Below, piece by piece: positions 8,660 through 17,734 of a stretch of DNA of 64,000 nt; position 1 is the first letter of the stretch; every line of letters starts with the position of its first letter. A program made the translations under genes and the position numbers. This DNA comes from Neotamlana laminarinivorans. GTDB lineage: Bacteria > Bacteroidota > Bacteroidia > Flavobacteriales > Flavobacteriaceae. The stretch is from contig NZ_JAJAPW010000003.1 of the NCBI RefSeq assembly GCF_020523925.1, positions 372,001 through 436,000 on the forward strand, in the 5' to 3' direction. The notes beneath the pieces were generated by a model. That model saw nothing but the letters and a program-made list of their open reading frames with translations. It made no database searches and was not told where the DNA came from.

Positions 8660-8767
8660 TAAAAAAAAGCCTTTGTGTTTACAAAGGCTTTTAAAAGTAG
8701 GTTGGTTGTTCTGGTTAAAGGTTTTGACTAATTCTGATACTGAAGTAATAACACTTGAATTAATAAA
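8660..8767 (-). ncRNA. Candidate small RNA (about 105 nt)
   Basis: On the minus strand a TAATTTTG -7 element (8774-8781) predicts a start near 8767. The transcript would run through a stretch less AT-rich than its flanks (containing CCAGAACAACCAACC) into the hairpin and T-run at 8692-8661. There is no ORF. This rests on promoter plus terminator only. Confidence 0.35.
8661..8692 (-). terminator. Hairpin terminator, 8.66 kb
   Basis: AAAAGCCTTTGT (8665-8676) pairs with ACAAAGGCTTTT (8681-8692) around a 4-nt loop. On the minus strand it is followed by eight T's. Confidence 0.75.
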
Positions 8768-8773
8768 GTTTTA

Positions 8774-8781
8774 CAAAATTA
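8774..8781 (-). promoter_or_regulatory. TAnnTTTG -7 element, orphan
   Basis: TAATTTTG on the minus strand is an exact consensus match. It reads away from any coding start and into the terminator at 8661-8692. Confidence 0.4.
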
Positions 8782-8863
8782 ATTATTGAATTTTTAAATT
8801 GTAAAGGTTTAATAAGGGTTTTATAACCGTGTTTTTCCGGTATTTGATATGATTTTTTAAAAT

Positions 8864-8901
8864 AAAAAAGCCTTCACAAATAAATTGTGAAGGCTTTTTT
8901 T
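8864..8901 (-). terminator. Terminator after the coiled-coil gene
   Basis: AAAAAAGCCTTCACAA (8864-8879) pairs with TTGTGAAGGCTTTTTT (8885-8900). The arms are perfect with A and T tracts on both sides. It is placed 20 bp after the minus-strand stop at 8920. Confidence 0.85.
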
Positions 8902-8919
8902 ATTTTGTAGGAAATTAGA

Positions 8920-9699
8920 CTACAGTTTTGCAAACATTTTTTCCATTTTTTCTTTTTGTTCTTCAGCTAAAACAGCGTCAACTAAAATTCTACCACTGTG
9001 CTCGTCTGTAATTACTTTTTTACGTGAAGCAATTTCTACTTGAATTTGTGGTGGAATTGTAAAAAATGATCCTCCAGAAGCACCTCTTTCAATTGGTACA
9101 ACGGCTAATCCGTTTTTTACATTATTTCTAATTCTGGTATATGCAGCAACTAAACGCGCTTCTATTTGCTCTTTGTATTCTGCTGATTTATCAATTAAAG
9201 CTTGTTCTTCTTTTTCAGTTTCAGCTAAAATAGCATCCAATTCACCTTTTTTATGCTTTAAATGCGTTTCACGCTCTTTTAAGCGTTCTTTAGTTTCGGC
9301 AATAACTTCTTTTTTCTGTTCAATTTGAAATTTAAATTCTTTAATGTGCTTTTCAGCTAATTCAATTTCAAGTTCTTGAAACTCAATTTCTTTAGAAAGT
9401 GAGTTGAATTCTCTGTTATTTCTAACATTTTTTTGCTGTTCGCCGTATTTTTTAATTAAGGCTTTAGACTCTTCAATTGAGTTTTTCTTGTTAGAAATAT
9501 CGTTATCTATAACTTCTAAACTAGCAACAAGTTTGTCTAATCTTATGTTTAATCCAGCTACTTCGTCTTCTAAATCGCGAACTTCTAATGGTAATTCACC
9601 ACGTACGTTTCTTATTTCGTCTATGCGAGAATCTATTAATTGTAAATCGTAAAGTGCTCTTAAACGCTCTTCTACAGTTGCTTCTTTCTTTTTAGCCAT
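8920..9699 (-). CDS. Coiled-coil protein with degenerate C-terminal zinc-ribbon-like domain
   Basis: 259 residues. About residues 20-190 are long charged coiled coil. The C-terminal segment RGASGGSFFTIPPQ ... ITDEHSGRILV aligns by eye with the zinc ribbon of the COG1579/CT398 family, where CxxC pairs normally sit. Here all four cysteines are replaced (GASGG, EHSG), so the fold is probably kept without zinc. Biochemical role unknown; family members are thought to be scaffolds. The nif3 gene lies 3 bp upstream, so they form a two-gene operon, an arrangement I recall as common in Bacteroidota. Confidence 0.85.
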   Translation of the reverse strand: MAKKKEATVEERLRALYDLQLIDSRIDEIRNVRGELPLEVRDLEDEVAGLNIRLDKLVASLEVIDNDISNKKNSIEESKALIKKYGEQQKNVRNNREFNSLSKEIEFQELEIELAEKHIKEFKFQIEQKKEVIAETKERLKERETHLKHKKGELDAILAETEKEEQALIDKSAEYKEQIEARLVAAYTRIRNNVKNGLAVVPIERGASGGSFFTIPPQIQVEIASRKKVITDEHSGRILVDAVLAEEQKEKMEKMFAKL

Positions 9700-9702
9700 A
9701 CT

Positions 9703-10797
9703 TTAAAAATACTTAACAGGATTGGTATTTGTCTTTGATAAAATGATTGCAAAATTAGTAATTTTTTTTGTAAGATATGCCACTAAAAGGTTTTTTGTGT
9801 ACTGTTCACTTTCATAATGGCCAATATCTGTTAATAAAATATTGTTTTCTGCTGTAAAAAAGTCATGATATTTTAAATCTGCGGTTATAAATGCATCTGC
9901 TCCAGCTGTTTTTGCAGCACTTATGGCAAAACTACCAGAACCGCCTAAAACAGCAACTTTTTTAATTTTTTTATTTAAAAGTGATGAATGTCTTAAAAAT
10001 GGAGTATTCATCTTTTCTTTTACAAAATTTAAAAAATCAGTTTCATTTTTAGCAGTTTCAAATTCGCCAATCATACCCATACCAATATTTTGATTTTTAT
10101 TTTCTAGAGTTATGGTTTCGTAGGCGACTTCTTCATATGAATGTGTATTAAAAAGCACTTTTAAAATTTTACTTTCAAGATGTTTGGCGTAAGTAATGGT
10201 TATTTTAGTTTCATTTTCGGTATGCGTTTGTCCTTTAATACCAATTGTAGGATTAGCATTTTCGTTTCCGTTAAATGTGCCATAACCATCAACATTAAAG
10301 CTACAATTTGAGTAGTTACCAATATTTCCGGCTCCTGCTTTAAAAAGGGCTTCTCTTAGCGTGTTGGCTTCGTTAATAGGCACGTAAGTACTAAGTTTTT
10401 TTATGGTTTTATTTTGTGGTATTAAAATATGTTTGTTTGTTAATTGTAATTTATCGCAAATTTTGTGATTAACACCTTGTAAAGCATTATCTAAGGCGGT
10501 ATGTATGGCATAAATAGCAATGTCGTTTTTTATGGCTTTTAATATGGTACGTTCTACATAATTTTTACCTGTAATTTTTTTTAATCCTTTAAAAATAATA
10601 GGGTGAAAGCTAACTATAAGATTGCAATTATTCTCAATGGCTTCATCAACAACAGCTTCAAGAGTATCTAGTGTTACTAATATACCAGTTAAAGTAGTAC
10701 TTTTATCGCCAACTAAAAGGCCAACATTGTCAAAGTCTTCAGCGTAATCCAAGGGTGCGAATGCCTCTAAATGATTTATAACATCTTGTATAATCAT
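9703..10797 (-). CDS. Nif3-like dinuclear metal centre protein
   Basis: 365 residues from the ATG at 10797 (a TTG two codons earlier was rejected). It has the NIF3/YbgI features: N-terminal LVGD...LTGILVTLDT, the metal histidines in SFHPIIFKGLKKI and AIHTALDNA, an inserted regulatory domain in the middle (about 130-240), and C-terminal VAVLGGSG and FITADLKYHDFF. The family forms hexameric toroids and is often annotated as GTP cyclohydrolase 1 type 2; the true reaction is unsettled. It is divergent from lpxK with 46 bp between the starts. Confidence 0.9.
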   Translation of the reverse strand: MIIQDVINHLEAFAPLDYAEDFDNVGLLVGDKSTTLTGILVTLDTLEAVVDEAIENNCNLIVSFHPIIFKGLKKITGKNYVERTILKAIKNDIAIYAIHTALDNALQGVNHKICDKLQLTNKHILIPQNKTIKKLSTYVPINEANTLREALFKAGAGNIGNYSNCSFNVDGYGTFNGNENANPTIGIKGQTHTENETKITITYAKHLESKILKVLFNTHSYEEVAYETITLENKNQNIGMGMIGEFETAKNETDFLNFVKEKMNTPFLRHSSLLNKKIKKVAVLGGSGSFAISAAKTAGADAFITADLKYHDFFTAENNILLTDIGHYESEQYTKNLLVAYLTKKITNFAIILSKTNTNPVKYF

Positions 10798-10843
10798 ATT
10801 CAATTAAATTTTACATCAAATATAAAATAATTACTTTCGTTTA

Positions 10844-11854
10844 ATGAAATTTTTACGATACATACTTTTTCCTGTAGTTCCTGTGTATTTTTTTATAACA
10901 TGGCTTAGAAATTGGTTATATGATTTAAATATAAAATCATCAAAAAGCTATAATTTACCCGTTATATGTGTAGGGAATTTGAGTGTTGGAGGTACAGGGA
11001 AAAGCCCTATGATTGAGTACTTAATAAATGTTTTAAAAACTGAATTTAAAGTTGCTACATTAAGCCGTGGTTATAAAAGGGAAACAGATGGTTTTCAATT
11101 GGCAAATTCAGAATCTACGGTTAAAACTTTAGGGGATGAACCATTTCAGTTTTTTAATAAGTTTAAAGATGATATTAGGGTTGCAGTTGATGCAAACAGA
11201 CAAAATGGTATTGAAAGTTTGTTAAATTTAACTGAAGCTCCCAATATTATTTTACTTGATGATGCATATCAACACCGAAAAGTTAAGGCAGGGTTTAATA
11301 TACTTTTAACCACTTATTATAAGCCATATTTCAATAATATTGTATTGCCCACAGGAGATTTACGCGAGCCTAAAAGTGGTGCTAAAAGAGCAGATGTTAT
11401 TGTTGTTACTAAATGCCCTGAGCAATTATTGGATGCTGATAAACAAATTTTTATTAATAAAATTAAACCCACTGCTAAACAGGAAGTATTTTTTAGTGAA
11501 ATTGTGTATTCCGATAAGGTTTATTCTCAAAATGCTTCAAAACTTTTAAAAGAATTAATTTCTCAGAAATTCACTTTAGTTACAGGCATTGCTAATCCAA
11601 TGCCACTGGTGAATTATTTAAATAGTCAACATTTAAAATTTAACCATTTAAATTACTCAGACCATTATAATTTTAAAGCTGAAGACATTATCGAATTACA
11701 AAAAGAGCAATTAATACTTACTACCGAAAAAGATTTTATGCGTTTAAAAGGGTATGGGGTTTTAAAAACAAAGTTGTTTTATTTACCTATTACAGTAAAA
11801 CTTGATCGAGAAAAAGAATTTGTAAGTAAATTAAAAAACTTTGCTAAGCGGTAG
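10844..11854 (+). CDS. lpxK: Tetraacyldisaccharide 4'-kinase (lipid A)
   Basis: 336 residues. The N-terminal hydrophobic helix is followed by the Walker A-like VGNLSVGGTGKSP (about 43-55), then LSRGYKR and LLDDAYQHR, both diagnostic of LpxK. It phosphorylates the lipid A disaccharide at the inner membrane. A one-mismatch -7 element (TACTTTCG at 10832-10839) lies just before the ATG. The last 11 bases overlap the end of the convergent histidine kinase gene. Confidence 0.95.
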   Translation: MKFLRYILFPVVPVYFFITWLRNWLYDLNIKSSKSYNLPVICVGNLSVGGTGKSPMIEYLINVLKTEFKVATLSRGYKRETDGFQLANSESTVKTLGDEPFQFFNKFKDDIRVAVDANRQNGIESLLNLTEAPNIILLDDAYQHRKVKAGFNILLTTYYKPYFNNIVLPTGDLREPKSGAKRADVIVVTKCPEQLLDADKQIFINKIKPTAKQEVFFSEIVYSDKVYSQNASKLLKELISQKFTLVTGIANPMPLVNYLNSQHLKFNHLNYSDHYNFKAEDIIELQKEQLILTTEKDFMRLKGYGVLKTKLFYLPITVKLDREKEFVSKLKNFAKR

Positions 11855-14069
11855 CTTTTCCGGATAAGGCATTATAAAGTTTTTTCTCGAACTCTTCTTG
11901 TTTAAAAGGCTTTGGTATAATATCTGTAAAACCAGCTTCTTCAAACTCCTGCATTTTATCTTCAATAGTTACAGCTGTAAGCGCGTAAATTGTAAGTTCT
12001 TTGTCAAAACTACGAACAATTTTTGTTGCTTCAATACCGCTTATTCCAGGCATGTGAATATCCATTAAAACAATATCAAATTTATTCGCTTTAATTTTAC
12101 TAACAGCATCCTCTCCATTATCTACAATTTCACAATTTAATCCCATTTTGGTTAAAATTTTCTTAGTAATCATTTGGTTAATTTTATTATCCTCGACTAC
12201 TAATATTTTTACTTTTGTAAGATCGAATTCTGTGTTTACACTATCAAAATAATTTGTTTTATTTTCAACAGCTTCTTCAACCGTTGTATATTCTAATGGT
12301 ATTTCAAAAAAGAAAGTGGTGCCTTTTCCTAATTCACTTTTTACATAAATAGTACCTTGTAAAATATCTATTAAACCTTTTACAATTGATAAGCCTAGGC
12401 CTGTACCTCCGTATTTTCTATTAATTTGAATTGAGCCTTGTGAAAAACTTTCAAACATATGGTCTTGCTTCTCTTGGCTAATTCCAATTCCGTTATCTTC
12501 AACTTCAAATCGAAGGGTGTATGTTTTATCTTTTTGGGCAATTTGGTATACACGTATCCATATATCACCATTTTTTGTGAATTTTATAGAATTACCTACG
12601 AGATTAATTAATATTTGTGAAATTTTTAATTGGTCTGCAATAAAGTTTTCTGAAAGTTCTGGATCATATTCAAAATGAATATTAACATTATTATCCTGTG
12701 CAGAATTGTTTAAAGCTAGTATAATATTGTTAATTTTCTTTTTAAGGTTAAACGTTTCAGGTTCAATATCCACTTTATTAGCTTCAATTTTATTTATTTG
12801 AAGGATGTCGTTAATAAAAGTAAGTAAGTAATCTCCTGAAAATTTTAATGATTTTAAATGTTGTACTTGCTCTGGTTTTGGGTTTTCATCTAATAGCATG
12901 TTGCTAATGCCCGTAACCGCATATAGGGGTGTGCGTAACTCGTGAGTTACGGTTGATAAAAAATTAGCTTTGGTTTTAGAGGCTAATTCTGCTTTTTCTT
13001 TAGCTACAATAAGTTCCGAGTTTTTTTTATGGAGCATATTGTTTGTTTTTAGCCTTATGTTATTGTTTTTGTATAGTGATAATGTTAAAAGCGATAAAAT
13101 TGTTATTAGCGCAACACTTAATATAGAAATTAATGTACTTAGGTCATTATCAGATTCAGATTTTTTTAATTTTCCAGACACATCTTGAAGTTCTTTAGTA
13201 ACATCAGCAAGTTGTGTTTTTGCTTCTAAAGCAATAGAGGAGTTAGCATTTTCTAAATTTCTTATAGAATCTGCTACAGTTATATATGCATGTAAATATT
13301 CTCGTGAAGATTTGTAGTTTCGTACTGTGTTGTATATGTTACTTAAAACTAAGTAGCCTTTAGGTAATAAATTTGTAAAATTGTTGTTTTCTGCTAATTT
13401 AATACCATCTTGGGCATAGCGAATGGCTTTTTTATTTTCACTCAATTTGTTGTAAATAACACTTAGGCTAATTAATGCTTCTCCTTGTGCTTGTAAAAAA
13501 TCAATGTTTTGTGCTTCTACAAGTGCTTGTTCAATTATAGATCTAGCTTTACGATAGTTATTTAAATCAATATAGGTTTGTCCCTCAGCTAAAAGCGCTT
13601 GTGTGAGGTTTTCGTATAATTCTTCTTCTTGAAATTTTGTTTTAGCAGCTGTATAAGAATCTAAGGCTTGGTAGTAGTCGCCTTTGGTTTTATAAATGTC
13701 TCCAAAAGTTTTATAAGACTTTCCTAGGTTAACATTATCGTTTATAATACGCTGTACTTCTATAGCTTTACTTAAAGATTTTATAGCTTTATCTTCTTGC
13801 CCTAATATTAGTTGAATTTTACCTTTTATAGCATGTATTACACCTATACTTTGTTTATCATCTATACTATTTGCTAAATTTAAGGCTTCGTCTAAGTTTA
13901 TTTTAGCATTGTAGTAATTATAATTGTCTAAATATTCTTGAGCTTGTTTTATTCTGTAGTTAATGCTATTCAAAGTCATTTCAGGGTCGTTCTCAATTTT
14001 GTTTTGAGAATAACTGGAAACGAATAAAAGCATTAAAATAATTGAAATATAGGCTTTTATAAGAGACAT
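11844..14069 (-). CDS. TPR hybrid sensor histidine kinase with receiver domain
   Basis: 741 residues from the ATG at 14069. An upstream start at 14099 is rejected because the -7 element at 14089-14096 lies downstream of it. Order: signal peptide, six or seven TPR-like repeats (about 25-290), a membrane helix, HisKA with phospho-acceptor H376 in THELRTP, HATPase with GTGLGLSIVKGL, and a C-terminal receiver with D670 in VLMDIHMPG and KPF near the end. Phosphate could pass from H376 to D670. No separate DNA-binding partner is adjacent, so the output is unknown. Confidence 0.92.
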   Translation of the reverse strand: MSLIKAYISIILMLLFVSSYSQNKIENDPEMTLNSINYRIKQAQEYLDNYNYYNAKINLDEALNLANSIDDKQSIGVIHAIKGKIQLILGQEDKAIKSLSKAIEVQRIINDNVNLGKSYKTFGDIYKTKGDYYQALDSYTAAKTKFQEEELYENLTQALLAEGQTYIDLNNYRKARSIIEQALVEAQNIDFLQAQGEALISLSVIYNKLSENKKAIRYAQDGIKLAENNNFTNLLPKGYLVLSNIYNTVRNYKSSREYLHAYITVADSIRNLENANSSIALEAKTQLADVTKELQDVSGKLKKSESDNDLSTLISILSVALITILSLLTLSLYKNNNIRLKTNNMLHKKNSELIVAKEKAELASKTKANFLSTVTHELRTPLYAVTGISNMLLDENPKPEQVQHLKSLKFSGDYLLTFINDILQINKIEANKVDIEPETFNLKKKINNIILALNNSAQDNNVNIHFEYDPELSENFIADQLKISQILINLVGNSIKFTKNGDIWIRVYQIAQKDKTYTLRFEVEDNGIGISQEKQDHMFESFSQGSIQINRKYGGTGLGLSIVKGLIDILQGTIYVKSELGKGTTFFFEIPLEYTTVEEAVENKTNYFDSVNTEFDLTKVKILVVEDNKINQMITKKILTKMGLNCEIVDNGEDAVSKIKANKFDIVLMDIHMPGISGIEATKIVRSFDKELTIYALTAVTIEDKMQEFEEAGFTDIIPKPFKQEEFEKKLYNALSGKATA

Positions 14070-14088
14070 ATTTAGAGTTTGAAAAAAA

Positions 14089-14096
14089 CAAATATA
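14089..14096 (-). promoter_or_regulatory. TAnnTTTG -7 element for the hybrid kinase
   Basis: TATATTTG on the minus strand is an exact match 20-27 nt upstream of the ATG at 14069. It decides the start of the downstream gene. Confidence 0.55.
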
Positions 14097-14124
14097 CATT
14101 TTTTACCGATTAAACGTGTTTTTT

Positions 14125-15114
14125 TCACGGCAAATTACAAATTAAATCAATGATTCTTTGCGAATAACCGGTTTCATTATCGTACCAACCTATTATTTTA
14201 ACCATATTTCCAATTACCGAAGTCATTTCCGAATCAAAGATACATGAATGTTTATTTCCAATAATATCAATGGATACAATAGGGTCTGTGGTGTATTCAA
14301 TAATATGTTTAAATTTTCCTTGAGATGCTGTTTTAAACGCTTCATTTACATCGTTTATGCTAACCGTTTGCTTTACATTAAATGTTATATCGGTTAAAGA
14401 GCCGTTTATAACCGGAACTCGAATGCCACAACCTCCAATAACTTCAGATAAATCTGGAAAAATTTTTGTTAGTGCTTTAGCTGCTCCGGTTGTAGTTGGC
14501 ACAATAGATTGGCTAGCTGCTCTCGAGCGGCGTAAATCTCTATGCGGTTGGTCGTGTAAACTTTGGTCGGTGGTGTAAGAGTGTACTGTTGTAATATAAG
14601 CTTCGTTTATACCACATAGTGTATTAATAACTTCAAACATTGGGGCTGCGTTGTTTGTGGTACACGATGCGTTAGATATTATTTTTTCAGAGCCATCTAA
14701 TATATAATTATTAACTCCTAAAACAATAGTTTTTATATCATCTTCAATTGGTGGAACACTTAAAATTACTCGTTTTGCACCATTATTTAGATGATGATTT
14801 AATTCTGGAGTTGTTTTAAATTTACCTGTGGATTCAATTACAAAATCCACATTAAAGGGCAGCCAATTTATTTCTTTTGGATGATTATGATTTAATAACG
14901 GAATAGTGTTGTTATTTACAATAATGTTATTGTTTTCACTTGAAATAGTACTGTTAAATATTCCATGTACACTATCGTATTTTAATAAATGACTTAAAGT
15001 TTTAGCATCAGCTAGATCGTTTATGGCAACAACGTTTATATTGTTGTACTCTTGAAGAAGTCTAAAAACACGCCTGCCTATTCTGCCAAAACCATTTATG
15101 GCAACATTAATCAT
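14125..15114 (-). CDS. gap: Glyceraldehyde-3-phosphate dehydrogenase
   Basis: 329 residues. It has the NAD-binding NGFGRIGRR at 7-15 and INDLAD, the catalytic C151 in SNASCTTNNAAP, base H178 in VHSYTTDQ, and the phosphate-site TTTGAAKA. The usual second cysteine of SCTTNCLAP is replaced (CTTNN), and the protein is more divergent than a typical glycolytic enzyme. It may be a second, specialised GAPDH or erythrose-4-phosphate dehydrogenase-like copy (inference). It lies 5 bp after lipA and probably shares its promoter. Confidence 0.9.
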   Translation of the reverse strand: MINVAINGFGRIGRRVFRLLQEYNNINVVAINDLADAKTLSHLLKYDSVHGIFNSTISSENNNIIVNNNTIPLLNHNHPKEINWLPFNVDFVIESTGKFKTTPELNHHLNNGAKRVILSVPPIEDDIKTIVLGVNNYILDGSEKIISNASCTTNNAAPMFEVINTLCGINEAYITTVHSYTTDQSLHDQPHRDLRRSRAASQSIVPTTTGAAKALTKIFPDLSEVIGGCGIRVPVINGSLTDITFNVKQTVSINDVNEAFKTASQGKFKHIIEYTTDPIVSIDIIGNKHSCIFDSEMTSVIGNMVKIIGWYDNETGYSQRIIDLICNLP

Positions 15115-15119
15115 TGTTT

Positions 15120-15998
15120 TTAATTAATATGTTTTTGAGCATGGTAAGACGAACGCACTAATGCACTACTTTCAACATGGCGAAATCCTAGGCTTAAACC
15201 TATTTCTTCATACTCTTTAAATTCGTCTGGGTTTACAAAACGTTGTACGGGTAAGTGTTTTTTACTTGGTTGTAAATATTGGCCAATAGTTACTACATCA
15301 ACGTCGTTAGCTTTAAGGTCGTGAAGGGTTTCAATAACTTCTTCTTTTGTTTCACCTAAACCAAGCATTATTCCGGATTTTGTTCTGCGTTGCCCTTGCT
15401 GTTTTAAGTATTTTAAAACACCCATACTACGGTCGTATTGTGCTTGTATTCTAACTTCACGGGTTAAACGACGAACGGTTTCTATGTTGTGTGATACAAC
15501 CTCTGGAGCCACATCAATAATTCTATCTATATGTTTTTCAATACCTTGAAAATCGGGTATTAATGTTTCCATAGTGGTTTCTGGGTTCATGCGGCGAACA
15601 GCCTTAACGGTTTCTGCCCACATAATACTTCCCATATCTTTTAAATCATCTCTATCAACACTGGTTAAAACAGCGTGTTTAATTTTCATGATTCTAATTG
15701 AGCGCGCTACTTTTTCAGGTTCGTCCCAATCAACGCTTTCTGGTCTTCCAGTTTTTACACCACAAAATCCGCAAGAGCGTGTACAAACGTTTCCTAAAAT
15801 CATAAAGGTGGCAGTACCTTCACCCCAGCATTCACCCATATTTGGGCAGCTACCAGAAGTACAAATAGTGTTTAGCTTATATTTATCAACCAGACCACGT
15901 AATTCGGTATATTTTTTCCCTGTAGGAAGTTTTACACGAAGCCATTTTGGTTTTGGTTTGCGCTCTGGCAATATATTTGAAACTGTTTCTGTATTCAT
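15120..15998 (-). CDS. lipA: Lipoyl synthase
   Basis: 292 residues, radical SAM. The auxiliary cluster cysteines are C46, C51 and C57 ([12 protein letters not shown]); the SAM cluster is C72, C76 and C79 (CTRSCGFC). The C-terminal RSSYHA supplies the serine ligand of the auxiliary cluster. It inserts two sulfurs into octanoyl groups on E2 and H proteins, and an E2 gene lies elsewhere in this window (39863). It is the first gene of a lipA-gap pair, with a -7 element at 16017-16024. Confidence 0.97.
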   Translation of the reverse strand: MNTETVSNILPERKPKPKWLRVKLPTGKKYTELRGLVDKYKLNTICTSGSCPNMGECWGEGTATFMILGNVCTRSCGFCGVKTGRPESVDWDEPEKVARSIRIMKIKHAVLTSVDRDDLKDMGSIMWAETVKAVRRMNPETTMETLIPDFQGIEKHIDRIIDVAPEVVSHNIETVRRLTREVRIQAQYDRSMGVLKYLKQQGQRRTKSGIMLGLGETKEEVIETLHDLKANDVDVVTIGQYLQPSKKHLPVQRFVNPDEFKEYEEIGLSLGFRHVESSALVRSSYHAQKHIN

Positions 15999-16016
15999 AT
16001 AAAAAAAGTGTGATTA

Positions 16017-16024
16017 CAAAGATA
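16017..16024 (-). promoter_or_regulatory. TAnnTTTG -7 element for lipA-gap
   Basis: TATCTTTG on the minus strand is an exact consensus, 19-26 nt upstream of the lipA ATG. Confidence 0.55.
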
Positions 16025-16076
16025 CAAAGTATTTCTGTTAAATTGTATAGGAGGAAAGGTAATAAGGTTTTTAGGT

Positions 16077-16625
16077 TTAAGCCTTATTTATAATAATATC
16101 TGCCAGTAGTTTTTTAGCACGAAGTAGTTTAACTTTTACGTTGTTTATAGGTTCGTTAAGCTGTGCTGATATTTCTTTATAGCTTAATTCTTGAAAATAG
16201 CGTAAGTTTATAATGTTCTGGTAATGAGGTTTTAGTTTTTTTATGTCGCGAAGTAATTTTGCTAAATTTTGCTCTGTTATGAGTTTGTCTTCAGGTGAAG
16301 GCGACTCGTCTAGAACTTTATAGACTTCCTCAGTGTTTTTTGAAATGATTTGATTGATAGAGTTTTTCTCTTTGCGGAGTAAATCGATATGAATATTTTT
16401 TGATATAGTAATTAACCATGTTTTAAATGTATAATTACTGTTATAAGTGTCAATTTTATCGAAAGCCTTAGAAAAAGTTTGTATGGTTATGTCTTCGGCA
16501 TCGTTTTCGTTTTGAGTTCGCTTTAGCTGAAATCCGTATACAGCATCCCAGTACTTATCTAAAAGAAAATTAAATGCTTTCTGGTTGTTTGCTTTTGCAA
16601 GTTTAATGGCGTTTTCTACTTCCAA
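16077..16625 (-). CDS. ECF-type RNA polymerase sigma factor
   Basis: 182 residues. Region 2 (about 10-85) contains DAEDITIQTFSKAFDKIDTY and FKTWLITISKN; region 4 (about 120-175) carries the helix-turn-helix YFQELSYKEISAQLNEPINNVKVKLLRAK. The start is TTG, 10 bp inside the end of the glycosyltransferase gene, and no better start was found. No anti-sigma gene follows, unlike the second sigma factor at 18869. Overlap with the glycosyltransferase suggests translational coupling. Confidence 0.88.
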   Translation of the reverse strand: MEVENAIKLAKANNQKAFNFLLDKYWDAVYGFQLKRTQNENDAEDITIQTFSKAFDKIDTYNSNYTFKTWLITISKNIHIDLLRKEKNSINQIISKNTEEVYKVLDESPSPEDKLITEQNLAKLLRDIKKLKPHYQNIINLRYFQELSYKEISAQLNEPINNVKVKLLRAKKLLADIIINKA

Positions 16626-17728
16626 TAGTTGGGTTTTGAAATAAGATTATTTATAAATATAGTTAATTGTACGATAATTAAAAATATTTCTAAAAAGGGT
16701 AATAAACCTATTAAGCCTTTTTCATGTAAAGTTTTTGTGGATTTGTGAACTATAATGTATTGAGTTATCAGCTTTAAAACAAATAAGCTAATTACTAATT
16801 CCCAGTTAAATAGTAATGCAGATAATAGTATAAATAAAACCCAAAACATAAATTGTGTTAGGTAATTTAAACCCAATAAAATTTTGTGTTTAATTTTGTA
16901 ATATTTAGCAGTGCTTACATGCCTGCGTTTTTGCTTGTACCAATGTTTAAATTTAAGTTTAGGTACAGAAATTGTAAAGCTATTTGGTGTTATACAAATA
17001 GCGGTATTGTTTTTATTTGCAATTTGATTTATAAATAAATCATCGTCTCCAGATTTTATTTTCATGTGGTTTGCAAACCCGTTAACTTTAAAAAAATCTG
17101 TTTTGGTATAAGCTAAATTTCGGCCAACACCCATATAAGGTAAGCCAATTTTAGCAAACGAAAAATAATGAATTGCAGTTACCAGGGTTTCATATCTGAT
17201 AACTTTGTTTAAAAAAGATTTGTCCTTGGTTTTATATTTTCCATATCCTAAAACAATAGTTTTAGGGTTGTTAAAATGAGAGGTCATTTCGCTAATCCAG
17301 TGTTTGGAGGCTGGTTTACAATCTGCATCGGTAAATAATAAGTGCTCGTGAGAGGCTGCTTTTATGCCCATAGTAAGGGCAAATTTTTTATTACCCCAAA
17401 ACGTTTCGTAGTTTTCTACATTTACTATTTTAATGTTTTTGTTGGTATCGGCAAAATGCTCCATCACATCCAGAGTATTATCGCTTGAAGCATCGTTAAT
17501 TAAAACAATTTCAAAATTTGAATACGCTTGAGAGATTATGGAGGGTAAAAAAGTTTTTAAATTTTCAGCTTCATTTTTAGCACAAATTAAAACTGAAACA
17601 GAGATGTTGGTTTTTGTCTGTTTTTGTTCCTTAAAAAAAGCAAGTTTTGAAAAAATAAAAAGATAAAAAAGTATTTGAATACCAACTACAATAATAAAAA
17701 TGTAGAAAATAACATCAAGAAACGCCAT
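16616..17728 (-). CDS. Membrane glycosyltransferase family 2
   Basis: 370 residues. An N-terminal membrane helix (about 5-32) is followed by a GT-A domain with VSVLICAKNEAENL, LINDASSDNT and the metal-binding FTDADCKPAS. About 100 C-terminal residues form three or four membrane helices. It would transfer a sugar from a nucleotide donor at the cytoplasmic membrane; the acceptor is unknown. It sits between a small Cys-rich membrane protein (6 bp upstream) and an overlapping sigma factor gene. Confidence 0.88.
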   Translation of the reverse strand: MAFLDVIFYIFIIVVGIQILFYLFIFSKLAFFKEQKQTKTNISVSVLICAKNEAENLKTFLPSIISQAYSNFEIVLINDASSDNTLDVMEHFADTNKNIKIVNVENYETFWGNKKFALTMGIKAASHEHLLFTDADCKPASKHWISEMTSHFNNPKTIVLGYGKYKTKDKSFLNKVIRYETLVTAIHYFSFAKIGLPYMGVGRNLAYTKTDFFKVNGFANHMKIKSGDDDLFINQIANKNNTAICITPNSFTISVPKLKFKHWYKQKRRHVSTAKYYKIKHKILLGLNYLTQFMFWVLFILLSALLFNWELVISLFVLKLITQYIIVHKSTKTLHEKGLIGLLPFLEIFLIIVQLTIFINNLISKPNYWK

Positions 17729-17734
17729 GAGGTT

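Larger units (their letters stand above)
8604..8919. other. Non-coding gap with two terminators and a candidate small RNA
   Basis: This gap has no credible ORF. It holds two hairpin terminators (8661-8692, 8864-8901) and, between them, an exact minus-strand -7 element (8774-8781). Terminator 8864-8901 serves the gene ending at 8920; the other has no known gene feeding it. Confidence 0.6.

Noticed and set aside
15574-16002. 142-codon plus-strand ORF
   Set aside because: It is the antisense shadow of lipA, which has all cluster cysteines.
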